A stretch of DNA of 7,505 nt, taken from NCBI GenBank assembly GCA_017987615.1, contig JAGNTI010000061.1, forward strand, positions 1-7,505. Direction: 5' to 3'. Shown here in pieces: positions 1-7,079 of the stretch (position 1 is its first letter; each line of letters starts with the position of its first letter). The translations under genes were made by a program, and so were the position numbers. This stretch comes from Sediminibacterium sp. (lineage in GTDB: Bacteria > Bacteroidota > Bacteroidia > Chitinophagales > Chitinophagaceae). The notes under the pieces are model-generated. The model searched no databases. It worked only from the letters and a program-made list of their open reading frames with translations, and had not been told where the DNA came from.

Positions 1-2
1 TC

Positions 3-836
3 TTTACTGCAGCCAATATCCCTTATATCGAGCCTTATTTAAGGGAAGACGCTAGTATTATAGAAACAGCTACTAGTAAGGGCCTTCCTACCGTTATTGT
101 ACCCTCCGATATTAAAGGTATTATTCATAGCCATAGTAAATGGAGCGATGGATCTAACACACTAGCAGAAATGGCTAAGGCAGCTAAAGCAAAAGGACTT
201 GAATATTTAGTGATTAGCGATCACTCTAAATCGGCATTTTATGCAAGCGGTTTACAAGAAGACCGTATACTAGCGCAGCACAAAGAAATTGATCAGTTAA
301 ACGCTGCGTTAGCCCCTTTTAAAATATTTAAAAGTATTGAGAGCGATATTTTAAATGACGGAAGCCTTGATTATGCCCCCGCTATATTACAAAGCTTTGA
401 TTTAATTATCGCATCTGTGCATTCGAATTTAAAAATGCAGGAAGAAAAAGCAATGCAACGGCTTATTACGGCTATCGAAAATCCGTACACCAATATTTTA
501 GGTCATTTAACCGGAAGGTTATTATTGAGCCGTAAGGGTTACCCCGTTGATCATCAAAAAATTATTGACGCCTGTGCAGCAAATAATGTTGTTATTGAAT
601 TAAATGCACATCCACGCCGATTAGATATTGATTGGCGAATGATTGGAAAAGCACTTGATAAAGGCCTACTTATTTCTATTAATCCGGATGCGCATGCCAT
701 AGAAGGCTTTGAAGATTGCAAGTATGGCGTTTTAGTGGCTCAAAAAGCGGGTGTAACCAAAGAAAACAACCTGAGTAGCTATACGCTCGATGCCTTTGAA
801 AAATGGGTTGCTACACAGCAAGCGAAAAGAAAATAG
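3..836 (+). CDS. polX: DNA polymerase/3'-5' exonuclease PolX, C-terminal PHP domain (5' partial)
   Basis: The reading frame is open from base 3 to TAG at 834-836, so the gene enters from the left edge; 277 residues are visible. The first methionine, at 171, is internal because the frame upstream of it encodes conserved PolX sequence: an IEPYLRED segment (the YIPPELRE region of the family) and PHP motif I. In visible numbering the metal-site motifs are HSH at 42-44 with D49 in WSDG, SDH at 72-74, E113 in SIESD, H140 in SVHS, GHLTGR around H168, ELN near 199-201, and PDAH with D229 and H231. All the expected PHP ligands appear present, so the nuclease should be active. Family knowledge: bacterial PolX is about 550-580 aa, an N-terminal Pol beta-like polymerase plus this PHP 3'-5' exonuclease/AP endonuclease, and acts in base excision and gap-filling repair. 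The polymerase half lies outside the window. The gene converges on mazG with a 22-nt gap. Confidence 0.93.
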   Translation, partial: FTAANIPYIEPYLREDASIIETATSKGLPTVIVPSDIKGIIHSHSKWSDGSNTLAEMAKAAKAKGLEYLVISDHSKSAFYASGLQEDRILAQHKEIDQLNAALAPFKIFKSIESDILNDGSLDYAPAILQSFDLIIASVHSNLKMQEEKAMQRLITAIENPYTNILGHLTGRLLLSRKGYPVDHQKIIDACAANNVVIELNAHPRRLDIDWRMIGKALDKGLLISINPDAHAIEGFEDCKYGVLVAQKAGVTKENNLSSYTLDAFEKWVATQQAKRK

Positions 837-858
837 AAATTGGGATTTAAAGATGGAT

Positions 859-1623
859 TTATTTCGTTTTGGCTTCGTTCCAAAGCACATCCATTTCTGA
901 AAGCGTCATATCCCCTAAACTTTTACCCTGGGCAGTGGCCTGCGCCTCCATGTACATAAAGCGGGTTCTAAATTTTAGGTTTGTTTTTTCTAGAGCTGAT
1001 TCTGGATCTACGCCCACAAAACGCGCATAGTTAACCAAACTAAAAAGTACATCGCCAAATTCATCTTCTATTTTAGAAACATCGTTACTGGCAACTGCTT
1101 CTTTTAACTCACCTATCTCCTCGTCTACTTTATTCCAAACTTCAGAAGCTTCTTTCCATTCAAAGCCTACCTGCTTTGCTTTCACTTGCATGCGCGTTGC
1201 TTTTACAAGTGCAGGTAAGGATACGGGCACTCCACTTAGCACAGATGCTTTCCCTTCTTTTAATTTTAATTTTTCCCAGTTACGTTTAACGTCTTCTTCG
1301 TTTTCTACTTTAACATCGCCATAAATATGTGGATGCCTATCAATTAATTTTTTAGCAATCCCGTCAATCACTTCTTGTAACTGAAATTTATTTTCTTCTT
1401 TACCAATGCGCGCATAAAATAAAATATGCAACAACACATCCCCAAGCTCTTCTCTAATACCATTCCAATCTTTACTCGTAATAGCATCGGCTAGCTCATA
1501 GGTTTCCTCGATGGTCATAGACCTAAGTGTATCAATGGTTTGCTTTTTATCCCAAGGGCACTGCTCCCTTAATTCATCCATGATGGTAACCAGTTGTAAA
1601 AAGCTAGAAGCGAGCGGATTCAT
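859..1623 (-). CDS. mazG: Nucleoside triphosphate pyrophosphohydrolase MazG
   Basis: This 254-aa protein is a full-length two-domain MazG, a cytosolic Mg-dependent all-alpha NTP pyrophosphohydrolase that hydrolyses (d)NTPs to NMP and pyrophosphate. The N-terminal repeat has CPWDKKQT (22-29), IEETYE (38-43) and REELGD (57-62), giving the EExxE...ExxD metal site with E39, E40, E43, E59 and D62. RHPHIYGD (96-103) is the typical linker motif. The C-terminal repeat has DEEIGELKEA (167-176) and EDEFGD (186-191), so both metal sites look intact. Length and start match the family: the ATG at 1623 precedes FLQLVTIMDELR, the usual N-terminal motif. It is the last gene of the smc run, 9 nt after the stop of the DUF3592-like gene. 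In E. coli MazG the second domain carries the catalysis and the enzyme has been linked to ppGpp turnover and house-cleaning of non-canonical dNTPs; the in vivo substrate here cannot be read from sequence. Confidence 0.95.
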   Translation of the reverse strand: MNPLASSFLQLVTIMDELREQCPWDKKQTIDTLRSMTIEETYELADAITSKDWNGIREELGDVLLHILFYARIGKEENKFQLQEVIDGIAKKLIDRHPHIYGDVKVENEEDVKRNWEKLKLKEGKASVLSGVPVSLPALVKATRMQVKAKQVGFEWKEASEVWNKVDEEIGELKEAVASNDVSKIEDEFGDVLFSLVNYARFVGVDPESALEKTNLKFRTRFMYMEAQATAQGKSLGDMTLSEMDVLWNEAKTK

Positions 1624-1632
1624 AAAATAAAT

Positions 1633-2070
1633 TTAGTCGTTGTATTTGCGTTTATTTTCTGGCTTGTAACTGAGCTGTTCTTGAAATGACTCAGCGTTAG
1701 GATTGGTGGTAACAGCATACGCAACTTGAAGTAGTAGCACATACACGATTACAGAAAATAAGAGTTCACCCCATCCTATCCAATAACCCCAAAAGGTATA
1801 TACAGCAGCCGTTTCAGGTGTTGCTGTTTCGTAAATAACAGTTACTTTTTGTCCAAGTTGAACAGGCCTCAAAAAATATCGCGCATCGGTGTGGTGCCAC
1901 TTCCCGCCTGCTTGATATACTGCAGCAGGAATGGTTTGTTGAACCACCGAATCGTATACGTTTTGGATAGTTGCGGGCGCTTTTTCTCCATCAAAATAAT
2001 CTGGCTGGCGTGTAAATAAAATATAACACCCAAAACAAATTAAGTAGAGTATGAAAACCGACCTTAACAA
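1633..2070 (-). CDS. Small two-TM membrane protein, DUF3592-like
   Basis: A 145-aa protein with hydrophobic segments at about residues 2-20 and 95-120, a soluble loop between them, and a charged tail ending KPENKRKYND. The loop holds GQKVTVIYETATPETAAVY (73-91), which resembles the DUF3592 pattern (a G-x-x-V-x-V-x-Y-x-P-x-N-P-like strand before the second helix), and AAVYQAGGKWHH earlier in the loop also fits. The family has no well-established function. The start is TTG at 2070: there is no ATG in the whole frame, an in-frame stop lies at 2080-2082, and the first internal GTG (residue 42) would remove the first membrane helix. It begins 5 nt after the smc stop and ends 9 nt before mazG, so translation is probably coupled within the operon. 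If helix 1 is an uncleaved anchor the loop faces the periplasm; that topology is inference. The family assignment is from motif resemblance only. Confidence 0.8.
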   Translation of the reverse strand: MLRSVFILYLICFGCYILFTRQPDYFDGEKAPATIQNVYDSVVQQTIPAAVYQAGGKWHHTDARYFLRPVQLGQKVTVIYETATPETAAVYTFWGYWIGWGELLFSVIVYVLLLQVAYAVTTNPNAESFQEQLSYKPENKRKYND

Positions 2071-2075
2071 CCGCT

Positions 2076-5000
2076 TTAATTAGTAAGACTTCTGAAGTCT
2101 ACAGGGACAAGTTTACTTACACCTGGCTCTTGCATGGTTACACCATAAATAACATCTACCGCACCCATGGTTTGCTTATTGTGTGTTACAATAATGAACT
2201 GTGAGTTGTCGCTAAATTTCTTAATCATCTGTGTAAACTTACCTACGTTGGCATCATCTAATGGCGCATCCACCTCATCCAAAATACAGAATGGTGCTGG
2301 CTTAATTAAATAGATAGCAAATAATAATGCAGTGGCCGTTAATGTTTTTTCTCCTCCACTAAGCTGTGTAATAGATGATGGACGCTTACCCTTAGGTTTC
2401 GCCACAATATCAATACCCGTATCAGCTAGGTTGGTAGGATCCACAAGTACCATGTCGGCAGTATCTTCTTCGGTAAATAAAGCTTTAAATACTTTTTGGA
2501 AGTTTTCTCTTACTTTATTGAAGGTTTCAAGGAATTGTTGGTTAGCAGTTGCTTCCACTTCCTGAATGGTTTGAAGTAAAGATTCTTTAGCAGAGACAAG
2601 GTCATTTTTTTGCTCTAAAATAAACTCATAACGCTTGCGCATTTCTGTAAAGGCCTCAATAGCAGTAGGGTTTACTTCTCCCATATTATCGAGACGCTTA
2701 CGCATACGCTCCGAAGTACTTTGGAGTTCTTCGAGTGGCGTTTCGGAAGTACGCGGCTGATCTAAAATATCATCAAGTTCAACTTTAAATTCTACACTTA
2801 AGCGTTCTTTCATACCCGCTAACTGTAGTTTTAAGTTGTTGAGTTTGTCTTTGATTTCTGTTACTAAATGATCAATCATTTCCTTACTCTTCGACTTTAA
2901 ACGGAGTTCACTTTCTTTTTCTTGAAGTGCGTTTCTTAAGTTATAGTAAGCCTGATCTGCTTCATTTAATTTTTGCTCCTCTACTTCTTTTTGTTGCATC
3001 AATTCCACTAATAAAGATTCAGAAGCAGCAAGTGCAGCAGCGCCTTCTTCGATATCGGTAGACGCTTCAGATAATTGTGAAGTATTAGAATCAATTTGCG
3101 CAATAAGTTCACTCAACTGGTTTTCTTTGAATAGCAATTCTTGCTTGAGTGTGGTGATCTTACTTTGTTGACGCGTAAACGTAATATTTGTTTCGTTGTA
3201 AGCAGCAGAAGCTTCGTTATAAGCCTGTTCAGCTAATTGATAATCCTGCTCTACAAGGCTTACTTGCGCTGCAGTAGCTTGTAAACGATCATTAAGTTCA
3301 TGAAGGGCAGCACGGGTTTCTGAAATGGCATCATGCTCATCTCCTAAACGTGCTTCAATATCTGCAAGGCGGTCGGTAGCTGTTAGGCTAGCTGCTTGTA
3401 AGTTTTCAATTCTGTTTTTAGCAGCAAAAACTTCGTTCGTTAATTGGTTAATTTCAGACTCCGTTTGCTTGATGCTACCTTCTTTTAATTGATCATTAAA
3501 AGCAATTACTTCATTGTGCTTGAACTGGATATCTGATTTTAATAAATTAACTACAGACTCTTGATCGGTAATATCTTCTGCTAATTTTTCTAAGTTTTTA
3601 GCACGGCCAATTTTTTTACCTTCAAATAAACCAACACTACCACCGGTTAATGTGTATTTACCTTTTACAAATTTACCCGTTTTTTCAAGAACGATAGCAC
3701 CATTGCTATTGTTAATCGCTTCTTCGTTTTCAGCAATGTAAACATTGGATAAAAGGTACTGTGCTAATTTTTTATATTGCTCGTCTACTTCTACTACATC
3801 AAGTGCAGCAAATGTGCCAGCCGGTTGTGAACTATCTGATCTAAAATCGGCAAACTTGTCCAACATAAAAAAGTTGGCTTTACCTTTTTGGTTGGCGTCT
3901 AGTAAATGAACCGCTTGTAAACCTTCTTGTAAATTATTTACAACATAATAGTTTAGGTAAGGCTCCAATACGTTTTCAACGGCTGCTCTAAATTCTTCCT
4001 TTACATAAATGATGTCAGAAAGTATCGGTGCCGAATGGTTCCAATCTGGATTGTTGTGTAAAAACTTAATGCTCTCCGGATAACCTTCCATCGAGTCCAT
4101 TAAGCTTTTTAATAAGTTGTATTCGTTACGCTTAGCGTCTAATTTTCTATTTTCTTCAGCTAGCTCAGAACGAAGTACTTCAAGCGCCTGCTGCGTTTCA
4201 AAAATACTAGACTTCGTTTTTTCTTGGTGCGCTTGTAAATCTGCTAACACGTTACGCTTGTCTACTAAGGTTTCTTCTTTTTCAACCAAGGCTTCTTGTA
4301 ATTGCACTAACTGCTGCGCACGTTGAGACTGCTCATCGGTTAACTGCGTTTGTGCACGTTGTAAGTTTTGAATAGAAGTATCGGCAACTGCCACCTTTTT
4401 TTCGGCATCAAACTGGCTGCGTTGAATTTGTTGGAATTCACTTCTTAAAGCGTCTACACCTGATCTGCGCTCATCAAAATTGCGGCGCTTGTTTTCGATA
4501 TCAAGTTTTGCATTTTCTACGGCGTCTTGTAACTCCGCTAATTTTGCTTCTTCTTCACCAACCTGAATTTGTGTGTATTCGATAGAGTCCCCAATGGTTT
4601 TTACTTGGCCTGTAGCCTTGTCTAAAAACTCTTTTAGATTGGTTTCTTTTTCTTTGAGGTAATGTAGTTTTTGAGTAGCTAGGTTTTTATCGTTTTCTTT
4701 ACCACGCAAATTTTGGAGTAAGTCGTTAAAAGACTGCTGCATGCTTTGAAGGGCACGCTCTTTTTCAATAAAGCCAACTTTCTCCTGCTCGAGTGCAGCT
4801 TCTTCAACAGCAATTTCTGCTTCTAATTGAACGCGCTTGTTAACCTCAAGGTCTTGCTGTTCGTTCAGTTCTTTGTAGGTGATGTTAAAGCCTTCGAGCG
4901 CTGCTTTAGCAAGCTCGATAGAAACTTCTCTAAACTCACCCTTTATTTCAAAATATTTTTCCGCTTTTTTAGCCTGATTTTCGAGAGTCTTTAATTGGTT

Positions 5001-5597
5001 GTTGATTTCAAACAACAAATCTTCGATACGCGCTAAATCTTGCTCGGTAGCGTCTAATTTATTTTTAGCTTCTTTTTTTCTGGTTTTGTAGATGGTGATA
5101 CCAGCCGCTTGCTCTAGCATTCTTCGACGGCTGTTTTCTTTATCCTTGATGATATCATCAACCATACCTAGTTCGATGATGGCATAACTATCGGTACTCA
5201 CACCCGTATCCAAAAACAAATTGTGGATGTCTTTTAACCTACAGCTGACATCGTTAAGGCGGTACTCACTCTCTCCATTTTTATAAAACCTGCGGGTAAC
5301 GGTTACGGTGCTAAACTCGGTAGGGAGTAAATTTTTCGTGTTTTCAAAAGTCAAACTCACTTCAGCAAGTCCACTCGCACTTCTTGTTTTGCTACCGTTA
5401 AAAACGAGCGCGTCTAAATTTTCACTTCTTAGCGCCGATATTTTTTGCTCACCAATAACCCATCTAATGCTATCGATAATATTACTTTTACCACAACCAT
5501 TGGGGCCAATAATCCCAGTGATCCCTTCGTCAAATGTTACCACTGTTTTATCAGCAAAACTTTTGAACCCTTTGATTTCTAACGATTTTAATCTCAC
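2076..5597 (-). CDS. smc: Chromosome segregation protein SMC
   Basis: A complete 1173-aa SMC, the usual bacterial length. Residues 1-165 form the N-terminal ATPase half: Walker A GPNGCGKSN (31-39), R57 in ALRSENLDALVFNGS, and the segment IIELGMVDDI (140-149) at the Q-loop position. About 168-500 is the first coiled-coil arm; about 503-660 is the hinge, ending in TGGSVG; about 665-1000 is the return coil, with the conserved GEVNPTAIEAF block from 973. The C-terminal half has the signature LSGGEK (1079-1084), Walker B FCILDE (D1107, E1108), D-loop DAPLDD (1110-1115) and switch H1139 in VTHNKQ. SMC dimers use ATP to extrude DNA loops and organise the chromosome with ScpA and ScpB, neither of which is in the window. 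The start is GTG at 5597: an in-frame stop lies 12 nt upstream and MRLKSLEIKGFKSFADKT is the canonical N-terminus. The leader is A-rich (AAAAGAATAGAAAA) without a strong SD. It is the first gene of the three-gene minus-strand run. Confidence 0.97.
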   Translation of the reverse strand: MRLKSLEIKGFKSFADKTVVTFDEGITGIIGPNGCGKSNIIDSIRWVIGEQKISALRSENLDALVFNGSKTRSASGLAEVSLTFENTKNLLPTEFSTVTVTRRFYKNGESEYRLNDVSCRLKDIHNLFLDTGVSTDSYAIIELGMVDDIIKDKENSRRRMLEQAAGITIYKTRKKEAKNKLDATEQDLARIEDLLFEINNQLKTLENQAKKAEKYFEIKGEFREVSIELAKAALEGFNITYKELNEQQDLEVNKRVQLEAEIAVEEAALEQEKVGFIEKERALQSMQQSFNDLLQNLRGKENDKNLATQKLHYLKEKETNLKEFLDKATGQVKTIGDSIEYTQIQVGEEEAKLAELQDAVENAKLDIENKRRNFDERRSGVDALRSEFQQIQRSQFDAEKKVAVADTSIQNLQRAQTQLTDEQSQRAQQLVQLQEALVEKEETLVDKRNVLADLQAHQEKTKSSIFETQQALEVLRSELAEENRKLDAKRNEYNLLKSLMDSMEGYPESIKFLHNNPDWNHSAPILSDIIYVKEEFRAAVENVLEPYLNYYVVNNLQEGLQAVHLLDANQKGKANFFMLDKFADFRSDSSQPAGTFAALDVVEVDEQYKKLAQYLLSNVYIAENEEAINNSNGAIVLEKTGKFVKGKYTLTGGSVGLFEGKKIGRAKNLEKLAEDITDQESVVNLLKSDIQFKHNEVIAFNDQLKEGSIKQTESEINQLTNEVFAAKNRIENLQAASLTATDRLADIEARLGDEHDAISETRAALHELNDRLQATAAQVSLVEQDYQLAEQAYNEASAAYNETNITFTRQQSKITTLKQELLFKENQLSELIAQIDSNTSQLSEASTDIEEGAAALAASESLLVELMQQKEVEEQKLNEADQAYYNLRNALQEKESELRLKSKSKEMIDHLVTEIKDKLNNLKLQLAGMKERLSVEFKVELDDILDQPRTSETPLEELQSTSERMRKRLDNMGEVNPTAIEAFTEMRKRYEFILEQKNDLVSAKESLLQTIQEVEATANQQFLETFNKVRENFQKVFKALFTEEDTADMVLVDPTNLADTGIDIVAKPKGKRPSSITQLSGGEKTLTATALLFAIYLIKPAPFCILDEVDAPLDDANVGKFTQMIKKFSDNSQFIIVTHNKQTMGAVDVIYGVTMQEPGVSKLVPVDFRSLTN

Positions 5598-5718
5598 TTT
5601 TCTATTCTTTTAATACCCGCGAACTTACATTAAAACGGGTAAAAATTATAGTAAAAATTGCGGCATTGTTAATAAGACGTGGAGAAGTTAAATTAAGATA
5701 TATTTAATTAACAATAAG

Positions 5719-5736
5719 ATAGTTGTAAATAACTAT
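5719..5736. repeat. Short AT-rich inverted repeat
   Basis: ATAGTT (5719-5724), a 6-nt spacer GTAAAT, then AACTAT (5731-5736) form a perfect 6-bp inverted repeat. It lies upstream of the candidate promoter and between the two divergent genes, so it could be a small operator. In such AT-rich DNA a 6-bp match may equally be chance, and it lacks the G+C stem and T-tract of a terminator. Confidence 0.2.
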
Positions 5737-5757
5737 AATTCAATTGATTACAAGCTT

Positions 5758-5787
5758 TTGATAGAATAAAATATGAGATTAGTTTCG
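5758..5787 (+). promoter_or_regulatory. Candidate Bacteroidota-type sigma-ABfr promoter
   Basis: TTG at 5758-5760 (within CTTTTG) is followed by exactly 19 nt and then TAGTTTCG at 5780-5787. The known Bacteroidota consensus is a -33 TTG/TTTG and a -7 TAnnTTTG separated by about 19 nt, so this has the right spacing and a single mismatch (C for the last T). Transcription would begin roughly 5-8 nt downstream, leaving a leader of about 110 nt before the ATG at 5906. That is long but acceptable. The call rests on consensus matching only. Confidence 0.4.
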
Positions 5788-5905
5788 TGGAAAAATAAGT
5801 TGGAATTAAGCCCGTAATAACCCCCTTCTGTCAATACAAACGACCCCATTTTATCCCTTTTGGTGAACAATCACAGGCAGTGCTTGTTGTTGACTATATA
5901 CCCCC

Positions 5906-7057
5906 ATGCAAAGAAGCCTCAACGTTATATCCGGATATGTCCCAAACCCAAACAGCCTTGGTGATGCACAGCAAACCTTCTGGCTTTTGGAGGCATTATC
6001 TGCAGCGGGTATTGATGTGCACCTCTATACTTTTAGTGAGCAGGGCTCGAATGTAGACGCAGGTATTATGGGCGCCCCCGATGCTCAACTCTCAAAAATT
6101 TGCAGCTCTGTTACTACCTATCCCATGAGTCATGGGCATCGAAATTTTTCATTTTCTGCACCTTACGCGACAGCCAAATACCAAAACGATCAGCTGGAAA
6201 ATGATCTAGCAAGCAACAACTACCCCATCTTAATTGAAGGCATGGGACCCAGCGGTCTTGCCTTATCAAAAGCACTAGCTTCCAGAAAAATTTGGGTAAG
6301 ACTTCTCACCTATGCCCCAGCTTATTTTAGATACCTCCAAGAGCGGAGCATAGCGCCACTTAAAAAACTATTTTATCAAAGAGAGGCAGTGCTTTCTAAA
6401 AGAGTACTCAAAAAAATAAATCAACGGGTTTCCTGGATTGTAACATCAAGTGCAGACAAGCACACACTAGATGATTTATTTTTAGGAGGTGATATTCAAA
6501 TTTTAACGCCCTTTTCATCAAGCAGCAATAGCATAACTTCCAAAACCGGACTTGGAAACTATTGTCTTTTTCAGGGCAATCTATCAGACGCTGCAACCCA
6601 CAAAACAGCACGCTGGCTTTTAACGCATGTATTTCACAACTTAAAAGTGCCTTTTGTAATTACTGGAAATGACCCCGCACCGTCGTTAACTGCGCTGGCT
6701 CACATGCAGCCACACACCTGTATTGTTGCCAATCCATCAAGTTCTGAACGCCAGGATATGATTGAAAAAGCGCAAATTATTATACAGCCATCCTTTATAA
6801 AATTAGGAGCGGATGAAGCTCTTTTAGAAGGTATAAAAAAGGGCAGACACTGCTTAACAAACAGTAAAACTACAAGCAGCACGTTGGGCACTTGTTATCA
6901 TCAAGGGGCATCAGCAAATGCGTTTCAAGAAATTATCATTCAGCTATACCATCATCCTTTTTCGGAAGAAGAAATTGAAACCAGAAAAAAATTGATTAGT
7001 ACCGAAAAAACGAACGAAGTTTTGGCAAAAGAATGCAGCACCATTATATGGGGCTAG
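5906..7057 (+). CDS. Glycosyltransferase-like protein (GT-B fold, GT4/family 1-like)
   Basis: A complete 383-aa cytosolic protein without signal peptide or clear TM segment. Residues 1-45 look like a GT-B N-terminal Rossmann start: VISGYVPNPNSLGDAQQTFWLLEALSAAG followed by a beta strand (VHLYTF). The C-terminal half carries blocks I know from Bacteroidota GT4-like enzymes: YCLFQGNLS (219-227) with K233, A235, W237 (usual form YHGNLS...KAA.WL), PFVITGNDP (249-257), HTCIVANPS (270-278), MIEKAQIIIQPSF (285-297), GRHCLTN (313-319) and a final IIQLYHHPFSEEEIETR. The acceptor, donor and glycan are not readable; LPS, exopolysaccharide or protein glycosylation are all possible. The expected TG-K-KLLNAL-like donor segment is instead LGADEALLEGIKKG (300-313). 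ATG at 5906 is forced upstream by an in-frame TGA at 5891; the bases just before it are CCCCC, so there is no SD. It stands alone: no other glycan gene is visible, and its only neighbours are the divergent smc and the convergent FtsE-type gene. Confidence 0.72.
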   Translation: MQRSLNVISGYVPNPNSLGDAQQTFWLLEALSAAGIDVHLYTFSEQGSNVDAGIMGAPDAQLSKICSSVTTYPMSHGHRNFSFSAPYATAKYQNDQLENDLASNNYPILIEGMGPSGLALSKALASRKIWVRLLTYAPAYFRYLQERSIAPLKKLFYQREAVLSKRVLKKINQRVSWIVTSSADKHTLDDLFLGGDIQILTPFSSSSNSITSKTGLGNYCLFQGNLSDAATHKTARWLLTHVFHNLKVPFVITGNDPAPSLTALAHMQPHTCIVANPSSSERQDMIEKAQIIIQPSFIKLGADEALLEGIKKGRHCLTNSKTTSSTLGTCYHQGASANAFQEIIIQLYHHPFSEEEIETRKKLISTEKTNEVLAKECSTIIWG

Positions 7058-7079
7058 TCCATACGCAAAACCGGTTCAC

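Larger units (their letters stand above)
5598..5905. other. Divergent intergenic region between smc and the glycosyltransferase-like gene
   Basis: This 308-nt region must carry the start signals for the leftward smc operon and the rightward gene at 5906. It is AT-rich from 5620 to 5800 and contains more C-rich tracts from 5811 to 5905. I see one plausible Bacteroidota-type promoter on the plus strand (5758-5787) and a small AT-rich inverted repeat (5719-5736). No equally good promoter match was found on the minus strand: the nearest -7-like sequences (complements of 5641-5648 and 5790-5797) each have one mismatch to TAnnTTTG but no TTG at the right distance. I see no open reading frame, tRNA or riboswitch-like structure. 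Confidence 0.7.

Noticed and set aside
859..1623. mazG considered as part of a MazEF toxin-antitoxin locus
   Set aside because: No mazE or mazF genes are adjacent; the neighbours are smc and a membrane protein, so it is a stand-alone pyrophosphohydrolase.
2332..2565. Plus-strand open frame of 77 codons, and similar ones at 4117-4326 and 5308-5613, opposite smc
   Set aside because: They lie wholly or almost wholly antisense to a well-conserved smc gene, have compositionally biased products (Ser/Leu/Val-rich) with no family resemblance, and are shadows of smc codon usage.
2076..5597. The long Glu/Gln/Lys-rich coding region considered as an SbcC/Rad50 or phage-defence SMC-like ATPase
   Set aside because: Canonical SMC N-terminus, hinge with TGG motif, GEVNP block and 1173-aa length identify housekeeping SMC; no defence partner genes lie beside it.
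5885..5899. TTGTTGTTGAC...TATATA as an E. coli-like promoter just before 5906
   Set aside because: The TTGAC and TATA-like parts are only 1-2 nt apart, far from the 17-nt spacing needed, and Bacteroidota use a different consensus.
6408..6891. Minus-strand open frames at 6408-6611 and 6700-6891 inside the glycosyltransferase gene
   Set aside because: Short, antisense to a gene with recognisable motifs, and no sensible protein features; treated as chance.
7069..7076. Palindrome AACCGGTT between the glycosyltransferase and ftsE genes, considered as a terminator or operator
   Set aside because: Only 8 bp with no loop, no extension of the arms and no T-tract; it lies between gene ends where an operator is unlikely.
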